The notes: generated by a model not told the origin, from the letters alone. A stretch of 64,000 nucleotides of DNA from Azospira oryzae (GCF_004217225.1 NZ_SHKM01000002.1:315307-379306), one strand, 5' to 3'. Shown: positions 28,424 through 39,396, numbered from the stretch's first letter. Program-made: numbers and translations.

Positions 28424-30724
28424 TCAGGCCGGCTGGGGCGACATGAGGGCCTCGCCGGGGGCGGGCCCCGGCTGCCGCTCCAGCAGGCCGCCGGCGGTGG
28501 TGGCCGGCAGGGGACGGTGGAAGTAATAGCCCTGGTAGGCGGTACAGCCCAGGGCGGTGAGGAAGTCGAGCTGCTCCCGGGTCTCCACCCCTTCGGCCAC
28601 GGTGGCGCAGCCCAGCACCCGGGACAGGGACAGGATGGATTTGACGATCAGGGCCTTCTTCTCCTGGCCGGGCAGGTCGGCGATGAAGGAGCGGTCGATC
28701 TTGATGGCGGAGACGGGGAATTCGTTGAGCTTGGAGAGGGAGGAATAGCCGGTACCGAAGTCGTCGATGAGCAGGGCGAAGCCCCGCTCCCGCAGGGCCT
28801 GGGCATTCTCCACCGCCAGCCGTTCGTCGCGGATGAGGCCGGTCTCGGTGATCTCGATCTCCACCAGGGCCGGCGGAATGTGGTGCCGGGCCAGGGTCTC
28901 CCCCAGGCGGTGCACGATGTCGGGACGGACGATGTCCAGGGCCGACAGGTTGATGGCCACCGGCAGCAGGCGGCAGCCTTCGCCCTGCCAGCGCTGGAGC
29001 TGGCGGCACACCTGCTCCAGGACGAAATCGGTGAGACGGTGCATGAGGCCGGTGCGCTCCGCCAGGGGAATGAACTCCGCCGGGCTCACCGCCCCCAGGC
29101 GCGGATGCTGCCAGCGCAGCAGGGCCTCGAAGCCCAGCACCTTGCCGTCGGCCAGGCACTTGGGCTGGTACACCAGCTCCAGGCCGCTGTCGTCCAGTTC
29201 CCGCAGGGCCAGTTCCAGATCCAGCTGGCGGTGGTGGCGCTGCTCCATTTCCTGATCCAGCACCGCGACGCTGCCTTCGGGCAGGTTGCGCGCCAGCTCC
29301 AGGGCCGTCTGCACCCGCTGCAGGGCCTCGTCCGCCCCCTCATCCAGCCGCGCCGCGGTGACGCCGACGGCCACCGGCACCGGCACCGCCAGGCCGCTGT
29401 CGGGCAGGGCCAGCTCCCGGGGCAGTTGCTGCAGCAGGCCCCGGGCCCGTGCCTCTGGCGCCTCCCCCGGCTCCAGGGGCAGCAGCAGGGCGAAGGTCAC
29501 CCCGGCAGTGCGGGCCAGGAAGGCGTCGGCCGGCAGGTGCTCCGCCAGGGCCTGGCCGTAGGCCCGCAGCAGGGCGTCGCCGATGGCCGGACCGAGGCGG
29601 TCGTTCACCGCCCGCAGATTGGTCAGGCGCAGGTTGAGCAGGGCCCAGGCCCGCTCCTCCCCCGCCTGGCCCAGTTCCTCGAAACGCTGGCGCAGGTATT
29701 GCCGGTTGGGCAGGCCGGTGAGGGTGTCGTGCAGTTCCAGGTAGGAGGCGTTGGCGGCGCTGCGGGCCAGGGCCAGCTTGGCTTCCCGCAGGGGGGTGTC
29801 GTCCCGCAGGATGACCAGGAAATTGCCGTCGTGCTCCAGGCGCCGGGGCTGCACCGTGACCCAGCGCAGCTGGCCGTCGGGGCGCCGCACCTGGCGCTCG
29901 CCCCCCAGCTCCTCCGGCTTGCGGCCCCAGATGCCCAGGTAGCGCTGCATGTTCTGCCCCTCTTCCAGCTGCTCGCTGCTCACCCCCAGGAGCTGGGCCG
30001 CCTGGGTGTTGGCCTTGATGATGTGGCCGCCGCGGCCGCAGATGAGCAGGGCCATGCCGGAGTGGTCGAACATGTCGCGGAAGACGCTGTTGCTGCGGGA
30101 CAGCCGCTGGTTGCTCACCGCCAGCTGCACGCCGCGGAATTCCAGGGCCTGGAGGGCGCGGAAGACGGCCAGGGGCACGCACAGGTTGAAGAAGAGGAAG
30201 ACCAGGGTCTGGATGTAGGCGTGGCTCTCGGGCAGGGTGATGGAGTACTGGGGCCCCAGGGGATTGAGCAGGGGCTCGTTGCGCAGCAGCACCGCGAAGA
30301 GCAGGGTGTTGAGCAGCATCATGAGCACGGCCGAGCGCATGCCGAAGAACAGGCGGGCCACCAGGGGCGCGCTGTAGGCGAAGATGATGCCGAGCTTGGC
30401 TATCTCGAAGACGTCGACGAAAAAGAGGATGTGCAGGCTGGCGGCATAGATGGTGAGCAGCAGGAAGCCGGCACCCAGGCGCACGTTGCGCAGGGCGGCA
30501 TAGATGGCCGCGGCCAGCAGCAGGTAGAAGCCGGTGACGATGACGGGGATGTGGTACAGCCCGAGGCCGATGGCCTGCCAGGAACTGTGGGCCGCCACCA
30601 GGAACTCGAGGCAGATGCCGGAGATGAGGATGATGCGCAGCGCACTCTGTCGCCACACCGGCTCGCCCAGTTCGGGCGCTTCCGGCTCGTGGAGGAGGAA
30701 CAGTCTGGCAAGTTTTTTCAGCAT
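28424..30724 (-). CDS. Membrane PAS-GGDEF-EAL protein, probable c-di-GMP phosphodiesterase
   Basis: The 766-residue protein has an N-terminal block of about six membrane helices (about 25-200), a PAS domain (about 220-340), a GGDEF-like domain (about 355-500) and an EAL domain (about 515-760). The GGDEF signature is replaced by AGVTF, so cyclase activity is unlikely. The EAL domain keeps EALLRW, the metal-binding EITETG and DDFGTGYSSL, the Lys in IKIDRSF and EGVET, so it should hydrolyse c-di-GMP. It sits inside the leucine-catabolic locus, 188 bp after the carboxylase gene and 18 bp before mvaB. Confidence 0.88.
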   Translation of the reverse strand: MLKKLARLFLLHEPEAPELGEPVWRQSALRIILISGICLEFLVAAHSSWQAIGLGLYHIPVIVTGFYLLLAAAIYAALRNVRLGAGFLLLTIYAASLHILFFVDVFEIAKLGIIFAYSAPLVARLFFGMRSAVLMMLLNTLLFAVLLRNEPLLNPLGPQYSITLPESHAYIQTLVFLFFNLCVPLAVFRALQALEFRGVQLAVSNQRLSRSNSVFRDMFDHSGMALLICGRGGHIIKANTQAAQLLGVSSEQLEEGQNMQRYLGIWGRKPEELGGERQVRRPDGQLRWVTVQPRRLEHDGNFLVILRDDTPLREAKLALARSAANASYLELHDTLTGLPNRQYLRQRFEELGQAGEERAWALLNLRLTNLRAVNDRLGPAIGDALLRAYGQALAEHLPADAFLARTAGVTFALLLPLEPGEAPEARARGLLQQLPRELALPDSGLAVPVPVAVGVTAARLDEGADEALQRVQTALELARNLPEGSVAVLDQEMEQRHHRQLDLELALRELDDSGLELVYQPKCLADGKVLGFEALLRWQHPRLGAVSPAEFIPLAERTGLMHRLTDFVLEQVCRQLQRWQGEGCRLLPVAINLSALDIVRPDIVHRLGETLARHHIPPALVEIEITETGLIRDERLAVENAQALRERGFALLIDDFGTGYSSLSKLNEFPVSAIKIDRSFIADLPGQEKKALIVKSILSLSRVLGCATVAEGVETREQLDFLTALGCTAYQGYYFHRPLPATTAGGLLERQPGPAPGEALMSPQPA

Positions 30725-30912
30725 GGTGACGGCATACCTGAGGAAACCTGAACGGCTCAAGGGGCGGGCGGACCAGGGCCCCGTTCCTGGGGTGCAAAAC
30801 CGGCGAAGACTATCCGCCATCATAGCAGCCCCGGGACACGCGCCAAGCCTTATTGTTGCGGCACCATCCCCGGAGAATGGCTACTGTCGCCGATCTCCGG
30901 GGTATGCTCCGT

Positions 30913-32916
30913 TCAGGCCGACGCTTCCGGCGCGAAATCCACCAGCTCGGCCCCGTCGGCCACCTGCTCGCCAACCGCATAGCGGAAGCCCTTGAGATTG
31001 CCCTGCTTCGGCGCCGTGATGGTGTGCTCCATTTTCATGGCCTCCAGGATCAGCAGGGGCGTTCCCTTTGCCACCGGCCCCGGCTGGGCCAGCAAGGCCA
31101 CCACCTTGCCCGGCATGGGGGCGGTGAGGCCGCCGCCCTGGGCGCCGCCGGCTTCCACCAGGTGCAGGGGATCGTGGCGCTCGATGACGTAGGTGCCGCT
31201 GTTGAGGAAGACGTGGCGCTTCTCCGCCACCGCCACCACGCTGGCCATCAGGCGCCGGTCTTCCAGCTCCACCGCCAGCCGGTCGTGGGCCAGCAGGCGG
31301 CCCCGGGCCAGCAGCGTGTCGTTGCGCAGGGTCAGCTGCCAGTCCTCGCCGGCATAGGCCACGCCCACGTCCACCTGGGTCTCGCCGACCCGGAAGCTGA
31401 CGGTGCGGCGGGCGGCAATGTTCATGCGCCAGCCGTCGCGCCGGTTCCACGGCGACCAGGGGTCGCCGCTGCGCCGGCCCTGCTGGGCCGCCTGTTCCCG
31501 CTCCCGCAGCAGCTCGGCCACGGTGGCGGTGAGGATGACGTCCCGCGGCACTTCCGGGCTCTCGGGAAAGAGGAAGTCCTGCTGCCGCTCGATCAGGCCC
31601 GTGTCCAGGTCGGCGCCGGCGAAGGCGGGGCAGGACACCAGACGGGAGAGGAAGTCGATGTTGGTGGTGACGCCCACCACCCGGTAGTCGGCCAGGGCCT
31701 GGCGCATGCGGGCCAGGGCGGCCTCCCGGTCCTCGTCCCAGACGATCAGCTTGGCGATCATGGGGTCGTAGTGGGGCGTGATCTCGTCGCCCTCCTCGAC
31801 GCCGGTGTCCACCCGCACATTGAGGCCCTCGGCCGGCGGCACCAGGTGCAGCAGGCGGCCGGTGGAGGGAAGGAAGCCCTTGCCCGCGTCCTCGGCGTAG
31901 ATGCGGGCCTCCAGGGCATGGCCGCGGATCTGCAGCTGCTCCTGGCGCAGCGGCAGGGCTTCGCCGGCGGCGACCCGCAGCTGCCATTCCACCAGGTCCT
32001 GGCCGGTGATCATTTCGGTGACGGGGTGCTCCACCTGGAGGCGGGTGTTCATCTCCATGAAGTAGAAGGAGCCGTCCTGGTTGGCGATGAATTCCACGGT
32101 GCCGGCACCGACGTAGCCGACGGCCTTGGCGGCGGCCACGGCGGCCTCGCCCATCTGGCGGCGGCGCTCCGGCGTCATGCCCGGCGCCGGGGCCTCTTCC
32201 AGCACCTTCTGGTGGCGGCGCTGCACCGAGCAGTCCCGCTCGAAGAGATAGACGCAGTTGCCCTGGCTGTCGCCGAAGACCTGGATTTCGATGTGGCGCG
32301 GCCGGGTGATGTACTTCTCCACCAGCACCTGGTCGTTGCCGAAGGAGGAACGGGCCTCCCGCTGGCAGGAGGCCAGGGCGGCGATGAAGTCCTCGCCCTT
32401 GTCCACCAGGCGCATGCCCTTGCCACCACCGCCGGCGGCGGCCTTGATCAGCACCGGGTAGCCGATGGCGTCGGCCTGCTGCTTGAGGAATTCCGGCTCC
32501 TGGTTGTCGCCGTGGTAGCCCGGGGTGAGGGGCACGGCGGCCTTTTCCATGAGCGCCTTGGCGGCGCTCTTGGAGCCCATGGCGCGGATAGCCGAGGCGG
32601 GCGGGCCGATGAAGACGACGCCGGCGGCGGCACAGGCCTCGGCAAAATCGGCGTTCTCGGAGAGGAAGCCGTAGCCCGGGTGGATGGCCTGGGCGCCGGT
32701 GCGCCGGGCGGCGTCGAGAATCTTCTCGGCCACCAGGTAGGATTCCCGCGCCGCAGCCGGGCCCAGCAGCACCGCCTCGTCGGCCAGGCGCACATGGCGG
32801 GCGTTGGCATCGGCCTCGGAATAGACGGCCACGGTGCGGATGCCCAGACGGCGGGCGGTCTTGATGACGCGGCAAGCAATCTCGCCGCGGTTGGCAATCA
32901 GGATCTTGCTGAACAT
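30913..32916 (-). CDS. liuD: Methylcrotonyl-CoA carboxylase biotin-containing alpha subunit
   Basis: The 667-residue protein comprises biotin carboxylase (N-terminal ILIANRGEIACRVI; ATP-grasp loop KAAAGGGGKGM; EMNTRLQVEHPVTE), a linker and a C-terminal biotinyl domain with EAMKMEHT. Neighbouring liuB and liuC identify the substrate as 3-methylcrotonyl-CoA rather than acetyl- or propionyl-CoA. GGAGGAG precedes the ATG. A 188-bp gap separates it from the downstream EAL gene. Confidence 0.92.
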   Translation of the reverse strand: MFSKILIANRGEIACRVIKTARRLGIRTVAVYSEADANARHVRLADEAVLLGPAAARESYLVAEKILDAARRTGAQAIHPGYGFLSENADFAEACAAAGVVFIGPPASAIRAMGSKSAAKALMEKAAVPLTPGYHGDNQEPEFLKQQADAIGYPVLIKAAAGGGGKGMRLVDKGEDFIAALASCQREARSSFGNDQVLVEKYITRPRHIEIQVFGDSQGNCVYLFERDCSVQRRHQKVLEEAPAPGMTPERRRQMGEAAVAAAKAVGYVGAGTVEFIANQDGSFYFMEMNTRLQVEHPVTEMITGQDLVEWQLRVAAGEALPLRQEQLQIRGHALEARIYAEDAGKGFLPSTGRLLHLVPPAEGLNVRVDTGVEEGDEITPHYDPMIAKLIVWDEDREAALARMRQALADYRVVGVTTNIDFLSRLVSCPAFAGADLDTGLIERQQDFLFPESPEVPRDVILTATVAELLREREQAAQQGRRSGDPWSPWNRRDGWRMNIAARRTVSFRVGETQVDVGVAYAGEDWQLTLRNDTLLARGRLLAHDRLAVELEDRRLMASVVAVAEKRHVFLNSGTYVIERHDPLHLVEAGGAQGGGLTAPMPGKVVALLAQPGPVAKGTPLLILEAMKMEHTITAPKQGNLKGFRYAVGEQVADGAELVDFAPEASA

Positions 32917-32979
32917 CTTGTCTCCTCCGGGCCCCCGTCTAGGCGCGGGGGCTTGGGCATGTTGGGGTGGGGTGCGGCT

Positions 32980-33771
32980 TCAGTCGGTGATCCAGTGGGG
33001 CTTGCGCTTCTCCAGGAAGGCGGCGATGCCTTCCCGGCCTTCCGCCGAGGCCCGCATGGCGGTGATGCGCCGGGTGGTGTCGGCGATCACGGCATCGTCG
33101 ATGGGCTGGTTGGCCACGGCCCGGATCAGCTCCTTGCTCGCGGCCTGGGCGGCGGGGCCGTTCTTCAGCAGCTTGTCCACGATCTCGCCCACTGCCTCGT
33201 CCAACTGCTCCTCGCTCGGCACGATCTCGTGCAGCAGCCCCAGGCGGTAGCCTTCGGCGGCGGAGAAACGCTCGGCGGTGAGGAAGTAGCGGCGGCACTG
33301 GCGCTCGCCCAGGGCGGCGATGACGTAGGGGCTGATGACGGCGGGAATGAGGCCCAGCTTCACTTCCGTCAGGGCGAACATGGCGTCGTAGCTGGCCACC
33401 GCCACGTCGCAGGCGGCCACCAGGCCGACCCCGCCGCCGTAGGCGGGGCCCTGGACCCGGGCCACGGTGGGCTTGGCCAGGGTGTTGAGGGTGCGCAGCA
33501 GTTCCGCCAGGTTGCCGGCGTCGGCCAGGTTCTGCTCCGGGGTGTAGCCGGCGGCCCGCTTCATCCAGTTGAGGTCGGCCCCGGCGCAGAAGCTCTTGCC
33601 GGTGGCGGAGAGCACCACCACCCGCACCGCCGGGTCGGCTTCCAGCTGCTTTAAGCCGGCGGTGATTTCCGCCATCAGGGTCTCGTCGAAGGCGTTGTGG
33701 CGGTCCGGCTTGTTGAGGGTGAGGATGCCGACGGGGCCGTCCACTTCGATGAGGATGGAGCTGAAGGTCAT
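32980..33771 (-). CDS. liuC: Methylglutaconyl-CoA hydratase (enoyl-CoA hydratase family)
   Basis: A 263-residue crotonase-fold enzyme. The oxyanion-hole segments are SATGKSFCAGADLNWMKR (about 54-71) and VQGPAYGGGVGLVAACDVAV (about 104-123). LNWMKR is typical of the methylglutaconyl-CoA hydratase branch. Position between the carboxylase subunits supports hydration of 3-methylglutaconyl-CoA to HMG-CoA. A GGGAG ribosome site precedes the ATG. Confidence 0.9.
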   Translation of the reverse strand: MTFSSILIEVDGPVGILTLNKPDRHNAFDETLMAEITAGLKQLEADPAVRVVVLSATGKSFCAGADLNWMKRAAGYTPEQNLADAGNLAELLRTLNTLAKPTVARVQGPAYGGGVGLVAACDVAVASYDAMFALTEVKLGLIPAVISPYVIAALGERQCRRYFLTAERFSAAEGYRLGLLHEIVPSEEQLDEAVGEIVDKLLKNGPAAQAASKELIRAVANQPIDDAVIADTTRRITAMRASAEGREGIAAFLEKRKPHWITD

Positions 33772-33791
33772 GGTCTTGTTCTCCCTGTGCG

Positions 33792-35399
33792 TTACATGCG
33801 GAATACGCCGAACCGGGTCTCTTCCGCCGGCGCATTCATGGCCGCCGAGAGCCCCAGGCCCAGCACCCGGCGGGTGTCCGCCGGGTCGATGATTCCATCA
33901 TCCCACAGGCGGGCGCTGGCGTAGTAGGGGTGGCCCTGGGTTTCGTACTGCTCCCGGATGGGGCGGCGGAATTCCTCCTCCTCCTCCGCGCTCCACTGCT
34001 TGCCCGCCGCTTCAAGGCCGTCCCGCTTGACCGTGGCCAGCACGCTGGAAGCCTGCTCGCCGCCCATCACCGAAATGCGGGCGTTGGGCCACATCCAGAG
34101 GAAGCGGGGAGAGTAGGCCCGGCCGCACATGCCGTAGTTGCCGGCACCGAAGGAGCCACCGATGACCACGGTGAACTTGGGCACCTTGGCGGTGGCCACG
34201 GCGGTCACCATCTTGGCCCCGTCCCGGGCGATGCCACCGTTCTCGTACTTGCGCCCCACCATGAAGCCGGTGATGTTCTGCAGGAACACCAGGGGGATAT
34301 TGCGCTGGGCGCACAGCTCGATGAAGTGGGCGGCCTTCAAGGCCGATTCGGAAAAGAGGATGCCGTTGTTGGCGACGATGCCCACCGGGTAGCCCCAGAT
34401 GCGGGCGAAGCCGCAGACGATGGTGGTGCCGTAGCGGGCCTTGAATTCGTCGAAGTCGGAACCGTCCACGATGCGGGCGATGATCTCGCGCACATCGAAG
34501 GGCTTCTTGGTGTCGGTGGGGATGACGCCGTACAGCTCCTCGGCGGCATAGAGGGGCTCGACCGGCTCGCAGAGGCTGACCGAGGGCTGCTTCTGCCAGT
34601 TGAGGTTCTTGACGATGCGCCGGGCGATGGCCAGGGCGTGCTGGTCGTTCTCGGCGTAATGGTCGGCGACGCCGGAGACCCGGGTATGCACGTCGGCCCC
34701 GCCCAGGTCCTCCGCCGTCACCACCTCGCCGGTGGCGGCCTTCACCAGGGGCGGGCCGCCGAGGAAGATGGTGCCCTGCTCCTTGACGATGATGGACTCG
34801 TCGGACATGGCCGGCACGTAGGCGCCGCCGGCGGTGCAGGAGCCCATCACGGCGGCGATCTGGGGAATGCCCTGGGCCGAGAGATTGGCCTGGTTGAAGA
34901 AGATGCGGCCGAAGTGCTCCTTGTCCGGGAAGACCTCGTCCTGCATGGGCAGGAAGGCGCCGCCCGAATCCACCAGGTAGATGCAGGGCAGGCGGTTCTC
35001 CAGGGCGATCTCCTGGGCCCGCAGGTGCTTCTTCACGGTCATGGGGTAGTAGGTGCCGCCCTTCACCGTGGCGTCGTTGGCGACGATCATGCACTCCACG
35101 CCATTGACCCGGCCGATGCCGGCGATCACCGAGGCAGCCGGCACGTCGCCGCCGTACATGCCGTGGGCCGCCAGTTGACCGATCTCCAGGAAGGGAGTGC
35201 CCGGGTCCAGCAGGGCGCTGACCCGCTCCCGGGGCAGCAGCTTGCCCCGGGCGATGTGCTTCTGCCGCGCCGCCTCCGGCCCGCCCAGGGCGATGCGGGC
35301 CATCTGCTGGCGCAGGTCCGCCACCAGCCCCGCCATGGCATCGGCGTTGTGCTGGAAGTCCTCGGACCGGGGATTGAGTTGGGTTTTTAGTATGCTCAT
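33792..35399 (-). CDS. liuB: Methylcrotonyl-CoA carboxylase beta (carboxyltransferase) subunit
   Basis: The 535-residue protein has both carboxyltransferase half-domains: [17 protein letters not shown] and [16 protein letters not shown] in the first, and [20 protein letters not shown] and [20 protein letters not shown] in the second (fragments), all characteristic of MCC beta. The ATG at 35399 has AGGAG 3 nt upstream. It lies 20 bp before liuC in a continuous leftward operon. Confidence 0.95.
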   Translation of the reverse strand: MSILKTQLNPRSEDFQHNADAMAGLVADLRQQMARIALGGPEAARQKHIARGKLLPRERVSALLDPGTPFLEIGQLAAHGMYGGDVPAASVIAGIGRVNGVECMIVANDATVKGGTYYPMTVKKHLRAQEIALENRLPCIYLVDSGGAFLPMQDEVFPDKEHFGRIFFNQANLSAQGIPQIAAVMGSCTAGGAYVPAMSDESIIVKEQGTIFLGGPPLVKAATGEVVTAEDLGGADVHTRVSGVADHYAENDQHALAIARRIVKNLNWQKQPSVSLCEPVEPLYAAEELYGVIPTDTKKPFDVREIIARIVDGSDFDEFKARYGTTIVCGFARIWGYPVGIVANNGILFSESALKAAHFIELCAQRNIPLVFLQNITGFMVGRKYENGGIARDGAKMVTAVATAKVPKFTVVIGGSFGAGNYGMCGRAYSPRFLWMWPNARISVMGGEQASSVLATVKRDGLEAAGKQWSAEEEEEFRRPIREQYETQGHPYYASARLWDDGIIDPADTRRVLGLGLSAAMNAPAEETRFGVFRM

Positions 35400-35531
35400 G
35401 TCTCCTCGCTTCTTATAGTTCGGGGTGGATGCGGACAAGTTGCAGCCCCGGCCAGGAGACAGCCACCGCTCCATTTCGGCACGGCCCCGACAAGGCGGCC
35501 GGCAGGGAAAGGGCGCGGAGCAGGCTCATGG

Positions 35532-36116
<585 letters not shown>

Positions 36117-36232
36117 GTACTTTCCACCTTGGATGAAGCCAAAGCGGGCAAGCATAGCGCGAGGCGGCAGGTAGGGGCCATGGCGGAAGCAGTTGCCGGG
36201 GGGTGGAAAGTCATGACGGACACGACAAATGC

Positions 36233-36841
36233 TCAGAAGGCGCCGTGAGCCAGCCAGCGTTCGATCTGGGGCAGGCGGTCGGCGCCCCAGAAGGGCTCGC
36301 CGTCGATGAAGATGAAGGGGGCGCCGAAGACGCCGCGGGCGATGGCGGTGTCGCACTCCTGGCGCAGCCGGGCCTTCATTTCCTCGCTCTGGATGGCGGC
36401 AGCCAGGGCCGCCGGATCGGCGCCGGCCTGGACGGCCAGCTCGGTCACCACGGCCGTATCGGAGATGTCCCGGTCGTGCACGAAGAGGGCGCGGAAGACG
36501 GCATGGGCAAAGGCCCGGGCCTGGGCGCAGTCCTGCTGGTGCAGCCAGTAATAGGCCCGCGCCGCAGCCTGGGTAGGCAGGGGGAACTTGCTGGGAAAGC
36601 GGAAAGGCAGGCCGAGGTAGCGGGCCGAGCGGTCGAAGTCCCGCCGGGAATAGTCGCCCTTGAGGGGAATCTCGGTCAGGGGGGCGCTGCCGGTGGCCTT
36701 GAAGACCACGCCGAGCAGGATGGGCCGCCATTTTACCTGGCGCCCGTACCGGGCGGCGAGGGCGTCGATCTGCTCGCTGGCCAGGTAGGCGTAGGGAGAG
36801 GAGAAGTCGAAGTAGAACTCCAAAGGCTCGGCCATGGCCAT
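36233..36841 (-). CDS. 2-hydroxychromene-2-carboxylate isomerase family (DsbA/GST-kappa-like) protein
   Basis: A 202-residue protein with a DsbA-like fold: YFDFSSPYAYLASEQI at the N terminus carries the Ser that replaces the redox Cys pair, RPILLGVVFKATGS follows, and GVFGAPFIFIDGEPFWGADRL forms the C-terminal cis-Pro region (about 168-188). Related enzymes isomerise 2-hydroxychromene-2-carboxylate with glutathione, but many family members have other roles, and no naphthalene pathway is visible. The first ATG is at 36841, with another two codons in. Confidence 0.82.
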   Translation of the reverse strand: MAMAEPLEFYFDFSSPYAYLASEQIDALAARYGRQVKWRPILLGVVFKATGSAPLTEIPLKGDYSRRDFDRSARYLGLPFRFPSKFPLPTQAAARAYYWLHQQDCAQARAFAHAVFRALFVHDRDISDTAVVTELAVQAGADPAALAAAIQSEEMKARLRQECDTAIARGVFGAPFIFIDGEPFWGADRLPQIERWLAHGAF

Positions 36842-36922
36842 GCTCCTGTTGTTGCTCCGTGGGGTTGGGGTGCGGGGCGCCGTCGTTATTGTAGGGTGGC
36901 GCCCCGGTGTTGCCGGTACTGC

Positions 36923-38059
36923 TTACTCCTGAGCGATGCTGCGGCCGATCACCAGACGCTGGATGTCGTTGGCGCCTTCGTAGATTTGGCTGATGCGCAC
37001 GTCACGGTAGATGCGCTCCACCGGGAAGTCGCTGGTGTAGCCGACGCCGCCGTGGATCTGGATGGCGTCGGAAGCGATCTTCTCGGCAGCCTCGGAGGCG
37101 AACATCTTGGCCATGGAGGCTTCCTTGAGGCAGGGCTTGCCCGCATCCTTCAACGCAGCGGCGCGCCACACCATGAGGCGGGCGGCGTCGAGCAGGGTGT
37201 TCATGTCGGCCAGGCGGAAATTGACGGCCTGGTGCTCGATGATGGGCTGACCGAAGGTGACCCGCTCCTTGGCGTAGCGCACGGCGGCCTCGAAAGCGGC
37301 CCGGGCCATGCCGATGGACTGGGCGGCGATGCCGATGCGGCCGGCTTCCAGGTTGGAGAGGGCGATCTTGTAGCCCTCGCCTTCCTTGCCCAGCAGGGCG
37401 GAGGCGGGCACGCGGCAATCCTCGAAAATGATCTGCACGGTGTCGGAGGCGTGCTGGCCCATCTTCTCCTCGGTGCGGCCGACGATGAAGCCCTTGGTGT
37501 CGGTGGGCACCAGGAAGCAGGAGATGCCCTTCTTGCCGGCGGCCTTGTCGGTGACGGCGAAAACGATGGCCATGTGGGCGTGCTTGCCGGTGGTGATGAA
37601 CTGCTTGACGCCGTTCAGCACGAAATGGTCGCCGTCCCGGTCGGCCCGGGTGGTGATGGCGGCCGCATCGGAGCCGGTGTGGGGTTCGGTCAGGCAGAAG
37701 CAGCCCAGCTTCTCGCCACGAGCCAGGGGCTTGAGCCATTCTTCCTTCTGCTGGTCGGTGCCGTACTTCTGGGTGATGCCGCAGGCCAGGGAGTTCTGCA
37801 CCGAGACGATGGTGGAGGTGGCGCCGTCGCCGGCGGCGATTTCTTCCAGGGTCAGCACCAGGCTCATGTAGTCCATGCCGGCACCGCCCCACTCTTCGGG
37901 CACGCACATGCCCATGGCACCCAGCTCGCCCAGTTCCTTCAGGGCTTCGGCGGGGAAGGTGTGGTTCTTGTCCCATTCGGCGGCGAAGGGGGCCAGACGC
38001 TCCTGCGCGAAGGCGCGCATGGAGTCGCGGATCATTTCCTGTTCCTGCGTCAGAATCAT
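36923..38059 (-). CDS. Acyl-CoA dehydrogenase (short-chain type)
   Basis: This 378-residue FAD enzyme shows CLTEPHTGSDAAAI for flavin/substrate binding, FITTGKHA, and the C-terminal catalytic-base region QIYEGANDIQRLVIGRSI with Glu in the usual ACAD position. It probably oxidises butyryl-CoA or another short acyl-CoA to the enoyl form, passing electrons to ETF. It lies between the thiolase and the isomerase-like gene in the leftward series. Confidence 0.92.
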   Translation of the reverse strand: MILTQEQEMIRDSMRAFAQERLAPFAAEWDKNHTFPAEALKELGELGAMGMCVPEEWGGAGMDYMSLVLTLEEIAAGDGATSTIVSVQNSLACGITQKYGTDQQKEEWLKPLARGEKLGCFCLTEPHTGSDAAAITTRADRDGDHFVLNGVKQFITTGKHAHMAIVFAVTDKAAGKKGISCFLVPTDTKGFIVGRTEEKMGQHASDTVQIIFEDCRVPASALLGKEGEGYKIALSNLEAGRIGIAAQSIGMARAAFEAAVRYAKERVTFGQPIIEHQAVNFRLADMNTLLDAARLMVWRAAALKDAGKPCLKEASMAKMFASEAAEKIASDAIQIHGGVGYTSDFPVERIYRDVRISQIYEGANDIQRLVIGRSIAQE

Positions 38060-38144
38060 TTGCTACTACTCCGTCTTGTCGTTTTCGGCGCGGCGCCCCG
38101 GACGGGCGCCGCGGTTTGCATCAATGGGACAGGCAGGGCCCGTC

Positions 38145-39326
38145 TCAGAACATTTCCACGCCAACGGCCACGGCTTCGCCGCCGCCGATGCACAGGGAGG
38201 CGACGCCCTTCTTCTTGCCGTACTGCTTCAGGGCACCGATCAGGGTCACCAGGATGCGGGCGCCGGAAGCACCGATGGGGTGGCCCAGGGCGCAGGCGCC
38301 GCCGTGCACGTTCACCTTGGCCGGGTCCAGCTTGAGGTCCTTGATGGCGGCCATGGTGACCACGGCGAAGGCTTCGTTGATTTCCCACAGGTCCACGTCG
38401 GCCACGTTCCAGCCGGTCTTCTGCATCAGCTTTTCCATGGCGAAGACGGGGGCGGTGGTGAACAGGTTGGGTTCCTGGGCGTGGGTGGTGTGGCCGACGA
38501 TCTTGGCGATGGGGGAAAGGCCCAGAGCCTTGGCCTTGGATTCCTTCATCAGCACCAGGGCGGCGGCGCCGTCGGAGATGGAGGAGGAGTTGGCGGCGGT
38601 GACGGTGCCATCCTTCTTGAAGGCGGGTTTCAGGGCGGGGATCTTTTCGATCTGGGCCTTCAGGGGCTGCTCGTCCTGGTCCACCACCACATCGCCCTTC
38701 TTGCCGGCGATGGTGACGGGAGCGATTTCCCACTTGAACAGACCTTCCTTGATGGCCTTCTGGGCGCGCACGGTGGACTGGATGGCCCACTCGTCCTGGG
38801 CTTCGCGGGTGAAGCCGTAGGACTCGGCGCATTCCTCGGCGAAGGTGCCCATCAGGCGGCCCTTCTGGTAGGCATCCTCGAGGCCGTCGAAGAACATGTG
38901 GTCCAGCAGCTGGCCGTGGCCCAGGCGATAGCCGCCGCGGGCCTTGGGCAGCAGGTAGGGGGCGTTGGACATGGATTCCTGGCCGCCGGCGACGCCGATC
39001 TCGTAGGAGCCGGCCAGCAGGCTGTCGTGCACCATCATCACGGACTTGAGGGCGGAGCCGCACACCTTGTGGATGGTGGTGCAGCCGGCGGAGAGGGGCA
39101 GACCGGCGCCCAGGGCGGCCTGGCGGGCCGGGGCCTGGCCGACGCCGGCTTGCAGCACGTTGCCGAACACCACCTCTTCCACCTGTTCCGGCTTGATGCC
39201 GGCCCGTTCGACGGCGGCCTTGATGGCCGTGGCGCCGAGCTGGGGTGCGGTCAGGCTGTTGAAGTCGCCCTGGAAGCCGCCCATGGGGGTGCGGGCAACG
39301 GAAACGATGACGATGGGGTCAGACAT
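38145..39326 (-). CDS. Acetyl-CoA C-acetyltransferase (thiolase)
   Basis: The 393-residue thiolase has the nucleophilic Cys89 in HKVCGSALKSV, GHPIGASG with the active His late in the sequence, and the second Cys in SLCIGGGEAVAV. It can cleave the acetoacetyl-CoA made from leucine-derived acetoacetate, or run in reverse to feed polyhydroxybutyrate synthesis, whose synthase is at 43030. It sits between the two acyl-CoA dehydrogenase genes. Confidence 0.93.
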   Translation of the reverse strand: MSDPIVIVSVARTPMGGFQGDFNSLTAPQLGATAIKAAVERAGIKPEQVEEVVFGNVLQAGVGQAPARQAALGAGLPLSAGCTTIHKVCGSALKSVMMVHDSLLAGSYEIGVAGGQESMSNAPYLLPKARGGYRLGHGQLLDHMFFDGLEDAYQKGRLMGTFAEECAESYGFTREAQDEWAIQSTVRAQKAIKEGLFKWEIAPVTIAGKKGDVVVDQDEQPLKAQIEKIPALKPAFKKDGTVTAANSSSISDGAAALVLMKESKAKALGLSPIAKIVGHTTHAQEPNLFTTAPVFAMEKLMQKTGWNVADVDLWEINEAFAVVTMAAIKDLKLDPAKVNVHGGACALGHPIGASGARILVTLIGALKQYGKKKGVASLCIGGGEAVAVGVEMF

Positions 39327-39396
39327 AGTGCTCTCCTAGGTTAAAGAATCTCCGACCGCCCGCCTGGCACCGCCAGGCCGACGGCCGGATTCAGTT

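Noticed and set aside
30853-33654. 933-codon frame antisense to the carboxylase and hydratase genes
   Set aside because: It is His/Gly/Ala-rich with no motif and runs opposite to two genes with clear catalytic signatures; an artefact of GC-rich codon use.
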